DNA of 64,000 nucleotides from Actinobacteria bacterium IMCC26256 (GTDB taxonomy: Bacteria > Actinomycetota > Acidimicrobiia > IMCC26256), in assembly GCA_001023575.1 (NCBI GenBank), contig CP011489.1:248001-312000 (forward strand), given 5' to 3'. Made by a program: the position numbers and the translations under genes. This document shows positions 19,251 through 27,315 of this stretch, one piece after another; position 1 is the stretch's first letter, and every line of letters starts with the position of its first letter. Below the pieces are notes generated by a model, which ran no database searches, was not told the DNA's origin, and saw only the letters and a list, made by a program, of their open reading frames with translations.

Positions 19251-20153
19251 ATGGATACTGATATTCAGATAGCGCGCGGGCTCATCGGTGCGGCGTCTCT
19301 CTCGAGTGGCCCTACCGATGAACAGTTAAACCTCGTTCAGAGTCTGCTTCACGGTTATTTCGGTCTGGAGGCGGATGCTCGATCGCTTACTCCTATCTCG
19401 GCAAGCGATTTAGCGGAGGCGGTGCCCGTCGATGATCGCCACCGTGTCGCAGATCTCTTGGTAGTGCTTGAGTTCTGTCGCCATCCCTACGATGAAGCCC
19501 AGGCAGATCTAGTAGAGGATTACGTCGCTGCCCTTGGAGTAGATGAGCCGATGCTCATATTGGCTCGTGACGCTATTCAAGGTGAGGTAGAGAAGGTTGC
19601 TGCTGACTGGAGCCGACTCAGTGCGCCCCCGAGTGGAGAACGCGCGAAGGCTGAGGAGGACCGTGAGTATGGCGCCAAGTTGCGTGCCTTGGAGAGCTGC
19701 CCGCCGCTTAGTCTCGGCCGCACATATTTCCAGTACTACCAGCAGTTTGACTCCCCATTCCCCGGAGAAGATGGTGGACCGCATTCTTCAGTAGCGAGTC
19801 ACGATTTTGATCATGTGATCACGGGCTACGACACGGATCCGCCAGGGGAGTTGGCGCTTCAAGCAATGCTCCTCGCATCGAATGGGTTTCATGACCACTT
19901 CTCGTCGTTAGTTGCTTCGCTGCTCTTATACGAAAGCGCGTCTCTTCCTTTCTTAACAATCATCCCCAAGGAAGCCGTGCTTGATAGAGATGGGGCAATG
20001 GATCTGCTTGCAAATGGATTTCTTCGTGGGCAGATGACCACCCTCGATTGCCGATCCCTAGACCACATGGCCATAGTAAATAGGCCGCTCGCGGAGATAC
20101 GCAGAGAGTGCGGTATCGAGCCTCTTACGCAGCCAGCGCACTGGGATCAGTAG
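19251..20153 (+). CDS. TerB-like / COQ4-like two-domain protein
   Basis: I recognise two parts in these 300 residues. Residues 1-115 look like an all-helical TerB-type domain (IARGLIGAASLSSGPTDEQ opening, DDRHRVADLLVVLEF). Residues 150-295 resemble COQ4: the zinc motif HDxxH-x11-E is exact, running from HDFDH to the E of PPGE, followed by ELALQAML. In eukaryotes and proteobacteria COQ4 acts in ubiquinone synthesis. Actinobacteria normally make menaquinone, so the role here is unknown. It starts at ATG 19251, 35 bases after the LytR_C gene. The TerB assignment is the weaker one. Confidence 0.7.
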   Translation: MDTDIQIARGLIGAASLSSGPTDEQLNLVQSLLHGYFGLEADARSLTPISASDLAEAVPVDDRHRVADLLVVLEFCRHPYDEAQADLVEDYVAALGVDEPMLILARDAIQGEVEKVAADWSRLSAPPSGERAKAEEDREYGAKLRALESCPPLSLGRTYFQYYQQFDSPFPGEDGGPHSSVASHDFDHVITGYDTDPPGELALQAMLLASNGFHDHFSSLVASLLLYESASLPFLTIIPKEAVLDRDGAMDLLANGFLRGQMTTLDCRSLDHMAIVNRPLAEIRRECGIEPLTQPAHWDQ

Positions 20154-20252
20154 AGAGATTCAACGCAGCCCGAGGCTCTGGGTAACTACTTCGTAGATTT
20201 TCTTTTGGCGCGGTGCTGGCATCGCATCTATAGATGGGCCAATCTGTGCCCT

Positions 20253-21302
20253 GTGAATAGTTCAGGTGTGCGCGCTGTGGTCTGCCCTGACAAGTTTAGT
20301 GGCACCCTTACTGCAGGTGAGGCAGCCGAGGCGATGGCGGCTGGTTTAATGCGCGCAGGTTTCTCAGAGGTCCTGCAGACTCCGATAGCCGATGGTGGCG
20401 AGGGGTCGCTCGAGACAATTCACGAATCTCTTGGCGGTTCAATTCGCAGCACGCGCGTTACCGGGCCACTCGGCGCAGAGGTGCTCGCCGAGTGGCTTGT
20501 GATACCGAACGGAACAGCGGTGATTGAGATGGCTAGGGCAAGTGGACGTGCGCTTGTTGAGGGGCGCTCTGATCCCTTGGGTGCCACTACTAGAGGTACA
20601 GGTGAACTCATTGCAGCGGCGCGCGCCTCGGGGGTTCGGAGAGTAATTGTCTGCGTAGGTGGGAGTGCAAGCACCGATGGCGGGCTCGGAGCGCTCGAGG
20701 CATTGGGGTGGTCTCTGCGGGGAGTCGACGTAACCGTGGCGTGCGATGTAACAACTACCTTCGTTGCAGCGGCGCGTGATTTCGGTCCTCAAAAAGGTGC
20801 GAAGCCTGCCCAAGTTCAACTCTTAACCGGCCGCCTAGAGCGCCTAGCTGCAGACTTTCTTCAGCGCACCGGCGTAGATATCTGCGAGGTTGAAGGCTCC
20901 GGCGCTGCCGGTGGACTCGCCGGTGGACTCTGCGCAATCGGCGCGCGTTTAGAGCCAGGTTTTGATGTCATCGCTCGCATCGTCGGGCTAGATAGTGCTC
21001 TAGTTGGAGCAGATCTTGTAATGACCGGTGAGGGGCGCGTCGATGCATCTTCGTTCGCTGGGAAAGTTGTTGGCGGTGTAATCGATGCGGCATCTGATGA
21101 GGGTGTGCCTAAGTGCTGTGTAATCGCAGGGCAGATCACTGAAGATGCTCGCAATCACTTAGCGACGCTTCCTAATGTCCTAGGCCTCGCATTGACGGAT
21201 CGGGTCTGGACGCCCTCTGAGGCTTTTGTGCGTGTTGCGCTATTAGTAGAAGAGGCTGCTCTTGAGGGAGGGCGCTCTGCGCTGGACCCCAAAAAACCTT
21301 AA
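20253..21302 (+). CDS. Glycerate kinase
   Basis: This enzyme phosphorylates glycerate with ATP. It belongs to the GarK/GlxK family: the N-terminal VVCPDKFSGTLTAGEAAEAM, the IADGGEGSLE motif, the VCVGGSASTDGGLGALEALG glycine-rich segment, and VMTGEGRVDASSFAGKVVGG near the C terminus are all present. Family members yield 2-phosphoglycerate. GTG at 20253 gives 349 residues; GTG 20268 and TTG 20205 are alternatives, and no strong ribosome site decides. The gene converges on gpgS with 9 bases between stops. Breakdown of glucosylglycerate releases glycerate, so this kinase could recover that product; that link is inference from location. Confidence 0.88.
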   Translation: MNSSGVRAVVCPDKFSGTLTAGEAAEAMAAGLMRAGFSEVLQTPIADGGEGSLETIHESLGGSIRSTRVTGPLGAEVLAEWLVIPNGTAVIEMARASGRALVEGRSDPLGATTRGTGELIAAARASGVRRVIVCVGGSASTDGGLGALEALGWSLRGVDVTVACDVTTTFVAAARDFGPQKGAKPAQVQLLTGRLERLAADFLQRTGVDICEVEGSGAAGGLAGGLCAIGARLEPGFDVIARIVGLDSALVGADLVMTGEGRVDASSFAGKVVGGVIDAASDEGVPKCCVIAGQITEDARNHLATLPNVLGLALTDRVWTPSEAFVRVALLVEEAALEGGRSALDPKKP

Positions 21303-21311
21303 CTCCGATAC

Positions 21312-22250
21312 TTAAGCCTTTAGATCTCTGCGTTGTTCTAGGTAGGCCAAGATGCTCTCCATTGGCGGGCGCTCGCTTGTCTCGATAGCGACCCGCTCCA
21401 TGCTGTAATCCTCTGTGAAGCGCGTTAGTTCTGTCTCGTTTATTGAGGTGGGGTTGATACCAGCACGCCGGAGTGCAGTGGCAATGATCGCAGTTGCCTG
21501 CAGAGAGAGTTGATCGAGTGGGCGATTTCGGTGCTCTCGAACGCCGAGGTCAACCTGCGCAATTACTTTGGCGCCGTACTTCTCGATTATGTCGACGAGC
21601 ATTCCAAACTCGACACCCCATCCCTGAACGAACGGAATCGACTCAAGAATCTCGCGACGCCCGGCGTACTCCCCGGAGAGTGGCTGAACAATGTGGGCAA
21701 GCTGAGGGAAGAGCAGTGAGATAAGTGGCCGCGCCACTAGTTCAGTCACTCGGCCACCACCATTGGGCTCCCCGTGGATTGGCCGCCGGTAGAATCCTTT
21801 TACGAAACCAATCTCAGGGACAGTTAGAAGCGGGCCGATTAACCCCGTCACGAAATGTTCCTCGAAATTGCGGATGTCTGCATCTACCCAGCAGATGAGA
21901 TCGCCGCGGCAGGCATGAAGCGATTTCCACATCGCGTTACCCTTCCCCGATCCAAGTCCAGAGTCTCCAAGGATCGAAGACTCAGCTACAACTCGAGCCC
22001 CCTCCCACGTAGCGGCCTCAGCAGTCGAGTCGATAGAGCCGTCGTCAATCACGACTACCTCGTCAACGATCTCGAACCGCTCCATGAGACACCTTCGGAC
22101 AGTGGCCACTATCTGCCCAACAGTCGCTGCCTCGTCGCGTGCCGGGAGGCAGACGGAGACTGAGAGGCCAGTCCGCGAGCGAGCCTCGGCAAGGGTCTCC
22201 GGTGAGAAATTGCTGTGGTGCCGAGGCACCTGCAGTGGGGTCACGGCCAT
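21312..22250 (-). CDS. gpgS: Glucosyl-3-phosphoglycerate synthase
   Basis: This family-81 glycosyltransferase joins glucose from an NDP-sugar to 3-phosphoglycerate, the first step towards glucosylglycerate and methylglucose lipopolysaccharide. Key features are VSVCLPARDEAATVG near the N terminus, VVIDDGSIDST, the metal-binding DAD in CWVDADIRNF, KGFYRRP, the GEYAGRRE loop and GWGVEFGMLVD. ATG at 22250 gives 312 residues; a GTG at 22274 is in frame. The phosphatase partner GpgP is not visible nearby. Glucosylglycerate is a solute made under salt or nitrogen stress in some bacteria. Confidence 0.93.
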   Translation of the reverse strand: MAVTPLQVPRHHSNFSPETLAEARSRTGLSVSVCLPARDEAATVGQIVATVRRCLMERFEIVDEVVVIDDGSIDSTAEAATWEGARVVAESSILGDSGLGSGKGNAMWKSLHACRGDLICWVDADIRNFEEHFVTGLIGPLLTVPEIGFVKGFYRRPIHGEPNGGGRVTELVARPLISLLFPQLAHIVQPLSGEYAGRREILESIPFVQGWGVEFGMLVDIIEKYGAKVIAQVDLGVREHRNRPLDQLSLQATAIIATALRRAGINPTSINETELTRFTEDYSMERVAIETSERPPMESILAYLEQRRDLKA

Positions 22251-22471
22251 GAGTCTACGGCGCAGGCTCCCCACGTTGCGATCGAAGGCGGGGGCGTGGC
22301 AGACTTCACATCAAGAACAACGCGCTCATCGAGAGCGGCTGAGGGACGGGCCCTATGAAGCCGCGGCAACCAACGCTTATGCGTCAGGTGCCAATGCCCG
22401 AACGATGAGCAGCCCGAGAGCGACAGGGACACCCCTTCCGCTCGAGGCGCTCAAGAGCGCGTCGAGAACGA

Positions 22472-22486
22472 CCGGGATGGTCCCGG
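22472..22486. promoter_or_regulatory. Short perfect hairpin in the thrC leader
   Basis: CCGGGA and TCCCGG arms with a TGG loop lie 26 bases before the thrC start, ahead of the AAGGAG ribosome site (22498-22503). The gpgS-thrC gap of about 260 bases otherwise shows no gene or recognised riboswitch. The hairpin could affect translation or be incidental. Confidence 0.25.
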
Positions 22487-22511
22487 CCGTGGGAGATAAG
22501 GAGTTAAGTCA

Positions 22512-23756
22512 GTGACTTTCGTAACGGCACTTAAGTGTCGAGAGTGTGGTCGGGAGTATCCGATCGAGCCCTCGTATACCTGTTCATGGTGTTTTGGTCC
22601 CCTAGAGGTTGCCTACGACTACGACGCAATCCGCGCCTCAGTATCGAGAGAGAGCATCGCAGCGGGGCCGTTGAGTGTCTGGCGTTATGCAGATCTTCTC
22701 CCATCGGAGCGCCAGGAGTCAGTAGACCTCGGTGCCGGTTTTACTCCGCTAGTACGAGCACCCAGACTCGCTGCAGAGCTTGGACTCGGCGAACTTTGGA
22801 TCAAGAACGACACGCTCAATCCAACAAACTCCTTCAAGGATCGCGTTGTTAGCGTCGCGCTCTCGAAGGCACTCGAGTTTGGTTTCAAGGTTGTGGCATG
22901 CGCCTCGACAGGGAACCTCGCTAACTCTGTTGCAGCGCACGCAGCGCACGCTGGTCTTGAGTCTTATGTCTTTATTCCCTCGAACCTTGAGGCCGGGAAG
23001 ATCGTGACTACTGCGGTCTATGGCGGAAACCTCGTAGCAGTAGATGGCAACTACGACGACGTAAACCGCCTATGCGCGGAACTAGCCGGTACATATCCCT
23101 GGGCTTTTGTGAATGTCAATGTACGCCCTTATTACGCAGAAGGATCTAAAACACTTGCTTTCGAGACTGCCGAGCAACTTGGGTGGCAGGCGCCTGACCA
23201 TGTTGTTGTGCCAATCGCTAGTGGTTCTCAACTAACCAAGATTCACAAAGGGTTCCACGAACTCTTTGAGGTTGGTCTGCTTGATGAAGACCCATCGGTT
23301 CGCGTCTCTGGTGCTCAGGCGCTTGGTTGCTCTCCGGTGGCGACGGCGTTTCTCGAGGGAAGCGAAGTTATTAAACCTGTTAAGCCCGACACAATTGCGA
23401 AGTCGTTGGCGATCGGTAACCCTGCAGATGGCTACTTTGCAATCGATGCAGTGCGTAATACTGGTGGCGCGATGGCAGCAGTGACCGACGACGAAATTGT
23501 TGATGCAATTCGTCTCCTTGCTCGCACGGAGGGAATCTTTGCTGAGACGGCAGGTGGAGTCACAGTGGCAACACTCTCGCGCCTCGCTGCCTCTGGTGTG
23601 ATTCGCCCAGACGAGCGCGTCGTTATCTACATCACGGGCCACGGGCTCAAGACGCTTGAGGCTGTCTCGCCTGTGGTCGGACCAACTGCAACTATTAGGC
23701 CAAATATCGAGGCGTTCCATGACGCATTCCCGGCATTAGAGGAGAGCTCCAAATGA
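22512..23756 (+). CDS. thrC: Threonine synthase
   Basis: This PLP enzyme converts O-phosphohomoserine to threonine. The 414 residues begin with a zinc-ribbon-like segment (CRECGREYP ... CSWCFGP) seen in long-form threonine synthases. The PLP lysine is in NPTNSFKDRV, and the phosphate-binding region is ACASTGNLANSVAAHAAHAG. Start GTG 22512 follows AAGGAG by 8 bases. Its stop overlaps the start of the downstream sulfur-carrier gene by four bases (ATGA), so the two are coupled. The neighbouring carrier raises the question of whether some homologues use sulfur donors; threonine synthase is by far the most likely activity. Confidence 0.93.
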   Translation: MTFVTALKCRECGREYPIEPSYTCSWCFGPLEVAYDYDAIRASVSRESIAAGPLSVWRYADLLPSERQESVDLGAGFTPLVRAPRLAAELGLGELWIKNDTLNPTNSFKDRVVSVALSKALEFGFKVVACASTGNLANSVAAHAAHAGLESYVFIPSNLEAGKIVTTAVYGGNLVAVDGNYDDVNRLCAELAGTYPWAFVNVNVRPYYAEGSKTLAFETAEQLGWQAPDHVVVPIASGSQLTKIHKGFHELFEVGLLDEDPSVRVSGAQALGCSPVATAFLEGSEVIKPVKPDTIAKSLAIGNPADGYFAIDAVRNTGGAMAAVTDDEIVDAIRLLARTEGIFAETAGGVTVATLSRLAASGVIRPDERVVIYITGHGLKTLEAVSPVVGPTATIRPNIEAFHDAFPALEESSK

Positions 23757-24025
23757 CAGTCATCCGAATCCCAACCCAGCTTCGTGAACTAACCGGTGGT
23801 GCAGGCGAGGTCGACCTTCAGGGAGCGACTGTTGCTGAGCTACTCGCGGCACTAAACGCGGCACACCCCGGATTTGGAGAGCGCATCTCTGAGCCTGATG
23901 GCAGCCTGCGACGCTTCGTAAATATCTTTGTTGCGGAGGAGGACATCCGATTCCTCGAGGGCATCGATACACCGGTTGCCCCGGGCGAGGTCGTCAGCAT
24001 CGTCCCTGCAGTAGCGGGCGGCTAG
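23753..24025 (+). CDS. cysO: MoaD/ThiS-family sulfur carrier protein, CysO-like
   Basis: A 90-residue ubiquitin-fold protein ending in Gly-Gly (VPAVAGG). The GG tail is the site where an E1-like protein installs a thiocarboxylate. The stretch RRFVNIFVAEEDIRFLEG and the end VSIVPAVAGG closely resemble mycobacterial CysO, which donates sulfur to CysM in cysteine synthesis. Here it is coupled to thrC rather than to mec and cysM, so CysO is my best guess but a molybdopterin-type MoaD role is possible, since moaA, moaC and moeA also occur in this window. Confidence 0.82.
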   Translation: MTVIRIPTQLRELTGGAGEVDLQGATVAELLAALNAAHPGFGERISEPDGSLRRFVNIFVAEEDIRFLEGIDTPVAPGEVVSIVPAVAGG

Positions 24026-24033
24026 AACCCACT

Positions 24034-24069
24034 CTCCAAGCCTCCCACCCCCTCCAAGCGCCCCAACCC
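24034..24069 (+). repeat. 18-bp tandem duplication downstream of cysO
   Basis: Two imperfect 18-bp units, each opening with CTCCAAG and rich in C, begin 9 bases after the cysO stop and run into the nested palindrome. Confidence 0.6.
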
Positions 24070-24070
24070 C

Positions 24071-24122
24071 CGAACTTCGGGTGGTTAACGTCGCTATAGC
24101 GACCTCAAATGCCCGAAGTTCG
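24071..24122. terminator. Nested palindrome downstream of thrC-cysO
   Basis: Perfect 11-bp arms CGAACTTCGGG (24071-24081) and CCCGAAGTTCG (24112-24122) enclose 30 bases. In the centre is a perfect 14-bp palindrome GTCGCTATAGCGAC (24090-24103). The arms are themselves near-palindromic. It may be a bidirectional terminator for thrC-cysO or a mobile REP-like element. No long T run follows at once, though TTTTTAG occurs near 24138. Confidence 0.55.
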
Positions 24123-24168
24123 TTAGATTTGCGAAGTTTTTAGCCTTGGCTTGTGCTTTTTGATCGAC

Positions 24169-24187
24169 TTAGGTTAGGGTAACCTTA
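24169..24187. promoter_or_regulatory. Iron box (DtxR/IdeR-type operator) upstream of FTR1 gene
   Basis: TTAGGTTAGGGTAACCTTA matches the 19-bp actinobacterial consensus TTAGGTTAGGCTAACCTAA at 17 positions. It lies 57 bases before the start of the iron permease gene. An IdeR-like protein is encoded at 28332-28991. Iron-dependent repression of the permease is the direct prediction. Confidence 0.85.
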
Positions 24188-24243
24188 CTTAACTCGGTCC
24201 CCGGCTAAGAGTGGGAACCGACCATGGCAATGGAGGCTTACCT

Positions 24244-25080
24244 ATGTTCCCAAGTTTTCTAATCGGATTGCGTGAGGGCCTCGAGGCTGCGCTAATCGTC
24301 GGCATCTTGGTTGCGTACCTAGTGCGCACCGATCGTAAGGATCGCCTCACAGCTCTATGGATCGGGGTAGCCGCGGCCGTGGGCGTCAGCCTCGTAGTAG
24401 GAGCGATTCTTCAGTTTGCTGTCGATAATCTCGGCGATGAAGCACTTGCCCCTTTCGTAGGTTTTACTTCGCTACTAACAGTTGCGCTGGTCACCACCAT
24501 GGTCTTTTGGATGCAGCGCACTGCTCGTCGTATGAAGTCTGACCTTGAGGGCCATCTAAGCCAAGCGCTTGCGGCGGGCCCCGTAGCGATCCTCGCGACT
24601 GCTTTCTTTGCTGTCGTGCGTGAAGGGATCGAGACCGCCCTATTTCTCTGGTCAAATGTGCAGGCCACTGGTGGATCGACGGCCGCGTTGATTGGTGCGC
24701 TCCTGGGAATCGGCGCGGCAGTCGCTCTCGGTTGGGTTGTGTACAAGCAGTCGGTGCATATTGATTTAGCGAAGTTCTTCACGATCACCGGTGTGATGTT
24801 GATTGTGATCGCAGGCGGGGTTCTGGCTTACGGTCTCCATGAACTCGCTGAGGGTGGAGTAATCCCGACCACGGCAACTGCGTTCGACATAACAAGCTGG
24901 TTCGATGCTGAGGCATGGTACGGCGCAATTCTCAGAGGAGTATTTGGCTTTAGACCTGCACCGACCGTGTTAGAGGTTGCGGCTTGGTTCGCCTATGTGA
25001 TCCCAGTTACATGGTTGTTTCTCCGAGGGATTAGCGCGGCACCTAAGAAATCTCTCCCGAACAAGGTTGCAGCTCAGTAA
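24244..25080 (+). CDS. FTR1-family iron permease (EfeU-like)
   Basis: A 278-residue membrane permease with about seven transmembrane helices. It carries both iron-binding motifs of the FTR1/EfeU family: REGLE in LIGLREGLEAALIV near the N terminus and REGIE in VVREGIETALFLW mid-protein. ATG at 24244 is chosen because GGAGG lies 7 bases upstream and the sequence then opens directly with MFPSFLIGLREGLE. EfeU normally works with the periplasmic proteins EfeO and EfeB, but neither gene is adjacent. The iron box upstream indicates repression by an IdeR-type regulator when iron is plentiful. Confidence 0.92.
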   Translation: MFPSFLIGLREGLEAALIVGILVAYLVRTDRKDRLTALWIGVAAAVGVSLVVGAILQFAVDNLGDEALAPFVGFTSLLTVALVTTMVFWMQRTARRMKSDLEGHLSQALAAGPVAILATAFFAVVREGIETALFLWSNVQATGGSTAALIGALLGIGAAVALGWVVYKQSVHIDLAKFFTITGVMLIVIAGGVLAYGLHELAEGGVIPTTATAFDITSWFDAEAWYGAILRGVFGFRPAPTVLEVAAWFAYVIPVTWLFLRGISAAPKKSLPNKVAAQ

Positions 25081-25267
25081 GGCTTGTATTCACCTGATTA
25101 GAGAATTACTGGCGGATCTGTCAACGCCGTTCATATCTCAACCGCGTCTTCTTGAGCAGGGCTTGAGGTTGGCGAAAATTGTAATAGTTTTCTAATGAGG
25201 TTCTGTGTTCTACTCCGGGGGTTCCTGCCGGTTTGGTAGGTGGAGACTCTCTGCGAACGGGGTAAGC

Positions 25268-26686
25268 ATGGCTACTAATCGAATTCTTGGTACGAGGTTG
25301 ACGCTGCAGTTGCGTCGCGGCTTGGTCTTGCTCTCCGCTGGTGTGATTGCGTGCACCGCAGTCATAGGCCTGCGCTCTAATGCGCAGCCGGCGGGTGCGA
25401 CAGCGTTTGCGAAGATTGTCTCTTGGGGCGACGACGAATATCGGCAGGTGTCGGAAATGCCGTCGGGCTCAGACTTCACGCAGGTCAGTCTCGGCGAGCG
25501 GCACTCGGTAGCGTTGCGTACTGACGGGAGTCTGGTTTCTTGGGGTGAACCCTCAGGCGGGATTTATGGTCAGGTCTCAGATACGCCTTCCGGAACCGAC
25601 TTCACCCAGGTAAGCGCAGGCCGCTTCCACTCGGTGGCGTTGAAGTCGGATGGAAGTCTCGTCTCTTGGGGTATGGATATATATAGCCAAGTCTCGAGCA
25701 CGCCTTCAGGCACCGACTTCACGCAGGTAAGCGCGGGCTACTACTCCTCGGTGGCGTTGAAGTCCGATGGGAGTCTCGTCTCTTGGGGCTATGACGCTTA
25801 TGGGCAGGTCGCGAGCACGCCTTCTGGCACGGACTTTGAGCAAGTAGACGCCGGCGGGTACCACTCGGTGGCGTTGAAGTCGGATGGGAGTCTCGTCTCT
25901 TGGGGCTGGGACGGCTACGGGCAGGTCTCGAACACGCCTTCTGGCAGCGACTTCGCGCAGGTAAGCGGCGGCATGATGCACTCGGCTGCGGTGCGTGCGG
26001 ATGGGAGCATTGCCTCCTGGGGTTATAACGGAAACGGTGAGGTCACTTACTCGCCGGGTGGCAATGACTTCGCGCAAGTGAGCGCTGGCTACTACACCAC
26101 AGTGGCGTTGAAGACTGATGGGAGCATCGTCTCATGGTGGTACAGCGGCTACGGCCCGGTCTCGAGCAAGCCATCTGGGACAGGCTTTACTCACGTGGAG
26201 AACGGCTACGGATTAACTGCTGCGGCACTTAAAACCGTTGAGCCTGCGGTTGTGGTGCGCATCGGCGATGTGAGTTTGAACGAGGGCAGCGGCCCAGCAG
26301 GGACCACTGCGTCTTTGCTCTACGGGACAGATCGTGCAGTAAACGCTGCGTTATGTGTCTGGTATACGACAGAGAATGATGGTGCGACAGGTGCCGATAA
26401 GTTCACTGCCTTCGATGGAACGCAGGACTACCTCAAACTTGGTGTGACTAAACCCAAGTTTTCTTTGCTGGGAGCTTCGAAGACCGCAGGGAAGATCTCC
26501 ATGAAGGTGAACTACGACGCGGTCGCGGAGTCGGATGAAGTCTTCATGGTCAAGATCACGAAGGTCACCGCGCAGGAGAGCGGAAAGTGTGTCTCAACAT
26601 CAACTGCGGATCCGCGGGTTAATCTCGCTCGGGCCAACGGTTTCGTTCAAATCCTTGATGACGACACTCCGGTTCCCCAGGAGTAA
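25268..26686 (+). CDS. Secreted RCC1-type beta-propeller protein with Calx-beta-like C terminus
   Basis: A signal peptide (about residues 1-45: basic start, then LVLLSAGVIACTAVIG) is followed by seven repeats of 39 residues with the pattern SWG..YGQVS.TPSGTDFTQVSAG..HSVALKSDGSLV. This is the RCC1/BLIP-II-like family, which folds as a propeller. The last 130 residues (VRIGDVSLNEGSG to FVQILDDD) look like a Calx-beta domain, a calcium-binding adhesion module. ATG at 25268 is preferred over upstream starts because it begins the signal peptide. Function is unknown; an exported binding or adhesion protein is likely. The stop lies 45 bases from the convergent operon. Confidence 0.82.
   Translation: MATNRILGTRLTLQLRRGLVLLSAGVIACTAVIGLRSNAQPAGATAFAKIVSWGDDEYRQVSEMPSGSDFTQVSLGERHSVALRTDGSLVSWGEPSGGIYGQVSDTPSGTDFTQVSAGRFHSVALKSDGSLVSWGMDIYSQVSSTPSGTDFTQVSAGYYSSVALKSDGSLVSWGYDAYGQVASTPSGTDFEQVDAGGYHSVALKSDGSLVSWGWDGYGQVSNTPSGSDFAQVSGGMMHSAAVRADGSIASWGYNGNGEVTYSPGGNDFAQVSAGYYTTVALKTDGSIVSWWYSGYGPVSSKPSGTGFTHVENGYGLTAAALKTVEPAVVVRIGDVSLNEGSGPAGTTASLLYGTDRAVNAALCVWYTTENDGATGADKFTAFDGTQDYLKLGVTKPKFSLLGASKTAGKISMKVNYDAVAESDEVFMVKITKVTAQESGKCVSTSTADPRVNLARANGFVQILDDDTPVPQE
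25424..26233 (+). repeat. 117-bp coding tandem repeats of the RCC1 protein
   Basis: About seven 117-bp units encode the 39-residue propeller blades. The inner copies (about 25560-25960) are nearly identical at DNA level over long stretches such as GCGTTGAAGTCGGATGG, which suggests recent duplication or gene conversion. Open frames on the minus strand here are shadows of the repeats. Confidence 0.8.
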
Positions 26687-26731
26687 TAGAGCAAACGAGA
26701 GCACTTAAATCAGAACGTTTATCGCGCCTGC

Positions 26732-27235
26732 TTAGGCTTCTACGCGTTGTAGGCGCGCGACGAAGATGCTGCTGAAATCCCAGACCAACTCATCGCCCTC
26801 GATCCAGCGCTTGACCTCAAATCCGACTGCGCCCTCGGGTCGCAGCACAAGCGCTCCATCCTCGTAGGAGGCAGCGACTGTGATTTGGGTTGTGTAGTCC
26901 GCCGCCATCACATCGTGCACGCCATTCTCGAGTGTGCCGTCGCAGGAGCGAAAATCGTGGATAACTCCTCCACCTGTAACGATTGCGCGATTACCAGCCT
27001 GCTCAATACGCTCAACGTGGCTCCAGATCGGGTCCTCTGAATTGAGTGCCTCTCCATTGGAGCGCACATCAACGACGCGCCAAGTTCCGCGCAGGTCGGG
27101 GACCCCGTCACCTAGCGGCGTCGTGCATCCATCGAGGATAGGCGCAGGCATACTGCGTGCACTCTTGGCCTCCCCGGCCTCGCCATACCCGCCAGTTGGT
27201 GTAAATGCAGTCGGTATCTGGTCAACGTGTGTCAT
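26732..27235 (-). CDS. Conserved hypothetical protein, paralogue B of the DUF1330 operon
   Basis: I do not recognise this 167-residue family. It opens TPTGGYG, then has LGDGVPDLRGTW, HVERIEQAG, GGVIHDFRSCDGT and ends in alternating strand-like segments (FEVKRWIEGDELVWDF). The whole length matches the upstream neighbour, so they are tandem paralogues. The RGTW opening and predicted beta-rich build suggest a small lipocalin-like barrel that could bind a ligand; this is inference only. A strong ribosome site AAGGAG lies 5 bases before the ATG at 27235. It has no signal peptide, so it is probably cytoplasmic. Confidence 0.7.
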   Translation of the reverse strand: MTHVDQIPTAFTPTGGYGEAGEAKSARSMPAPILDGCTTPLGDGVPDLRGTWRVVDVRSNGEALNSEDPIWSHVERIEQAGNRAIVTGGGVIHDFRSCDGTLENGVHDVMAADYTTQITVAASYEDGALVLRPEGAVGFEVKRWIEGDELVWDFSSIFVARLQRVEA

Positions 27236-27315
27236 TGCGTCTCCTTGGTTGTGCTGGGAGTCTCTCCCGAGTCTGTCTTTAGTGCTTATGCGATCCTGTT
27301 CGAAGTTTTACAACC

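Noticed and set aside
19251-20153. Tellurite-resistance function for the TerB-like protein
   Set aside because: No other ter genes are present and TerB-like domains occur in many contexts, so the resistance role is unsupported.
22261-22511. T-box, SAM or threonine-type riboswitch upstream of thrC
   Set aside because: Apart from one 6-bp hairpin I see no conserved riboswitch core or leader peptide rich in Thr or Ile.
22084-22515. Plus-strand open frame of 143 codons between gpgS and thrC
   Set aside because: Its first half is antisense to gpgS and the composition is Arg/Ser/Ala-rich and unlike a real protein; thrC has its own clear ribosome site.
25706-26077. Minus-strand open frame inside the RCC1 gene
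   Set aside because: It is a repetitive antisense reading of the propeller blades.
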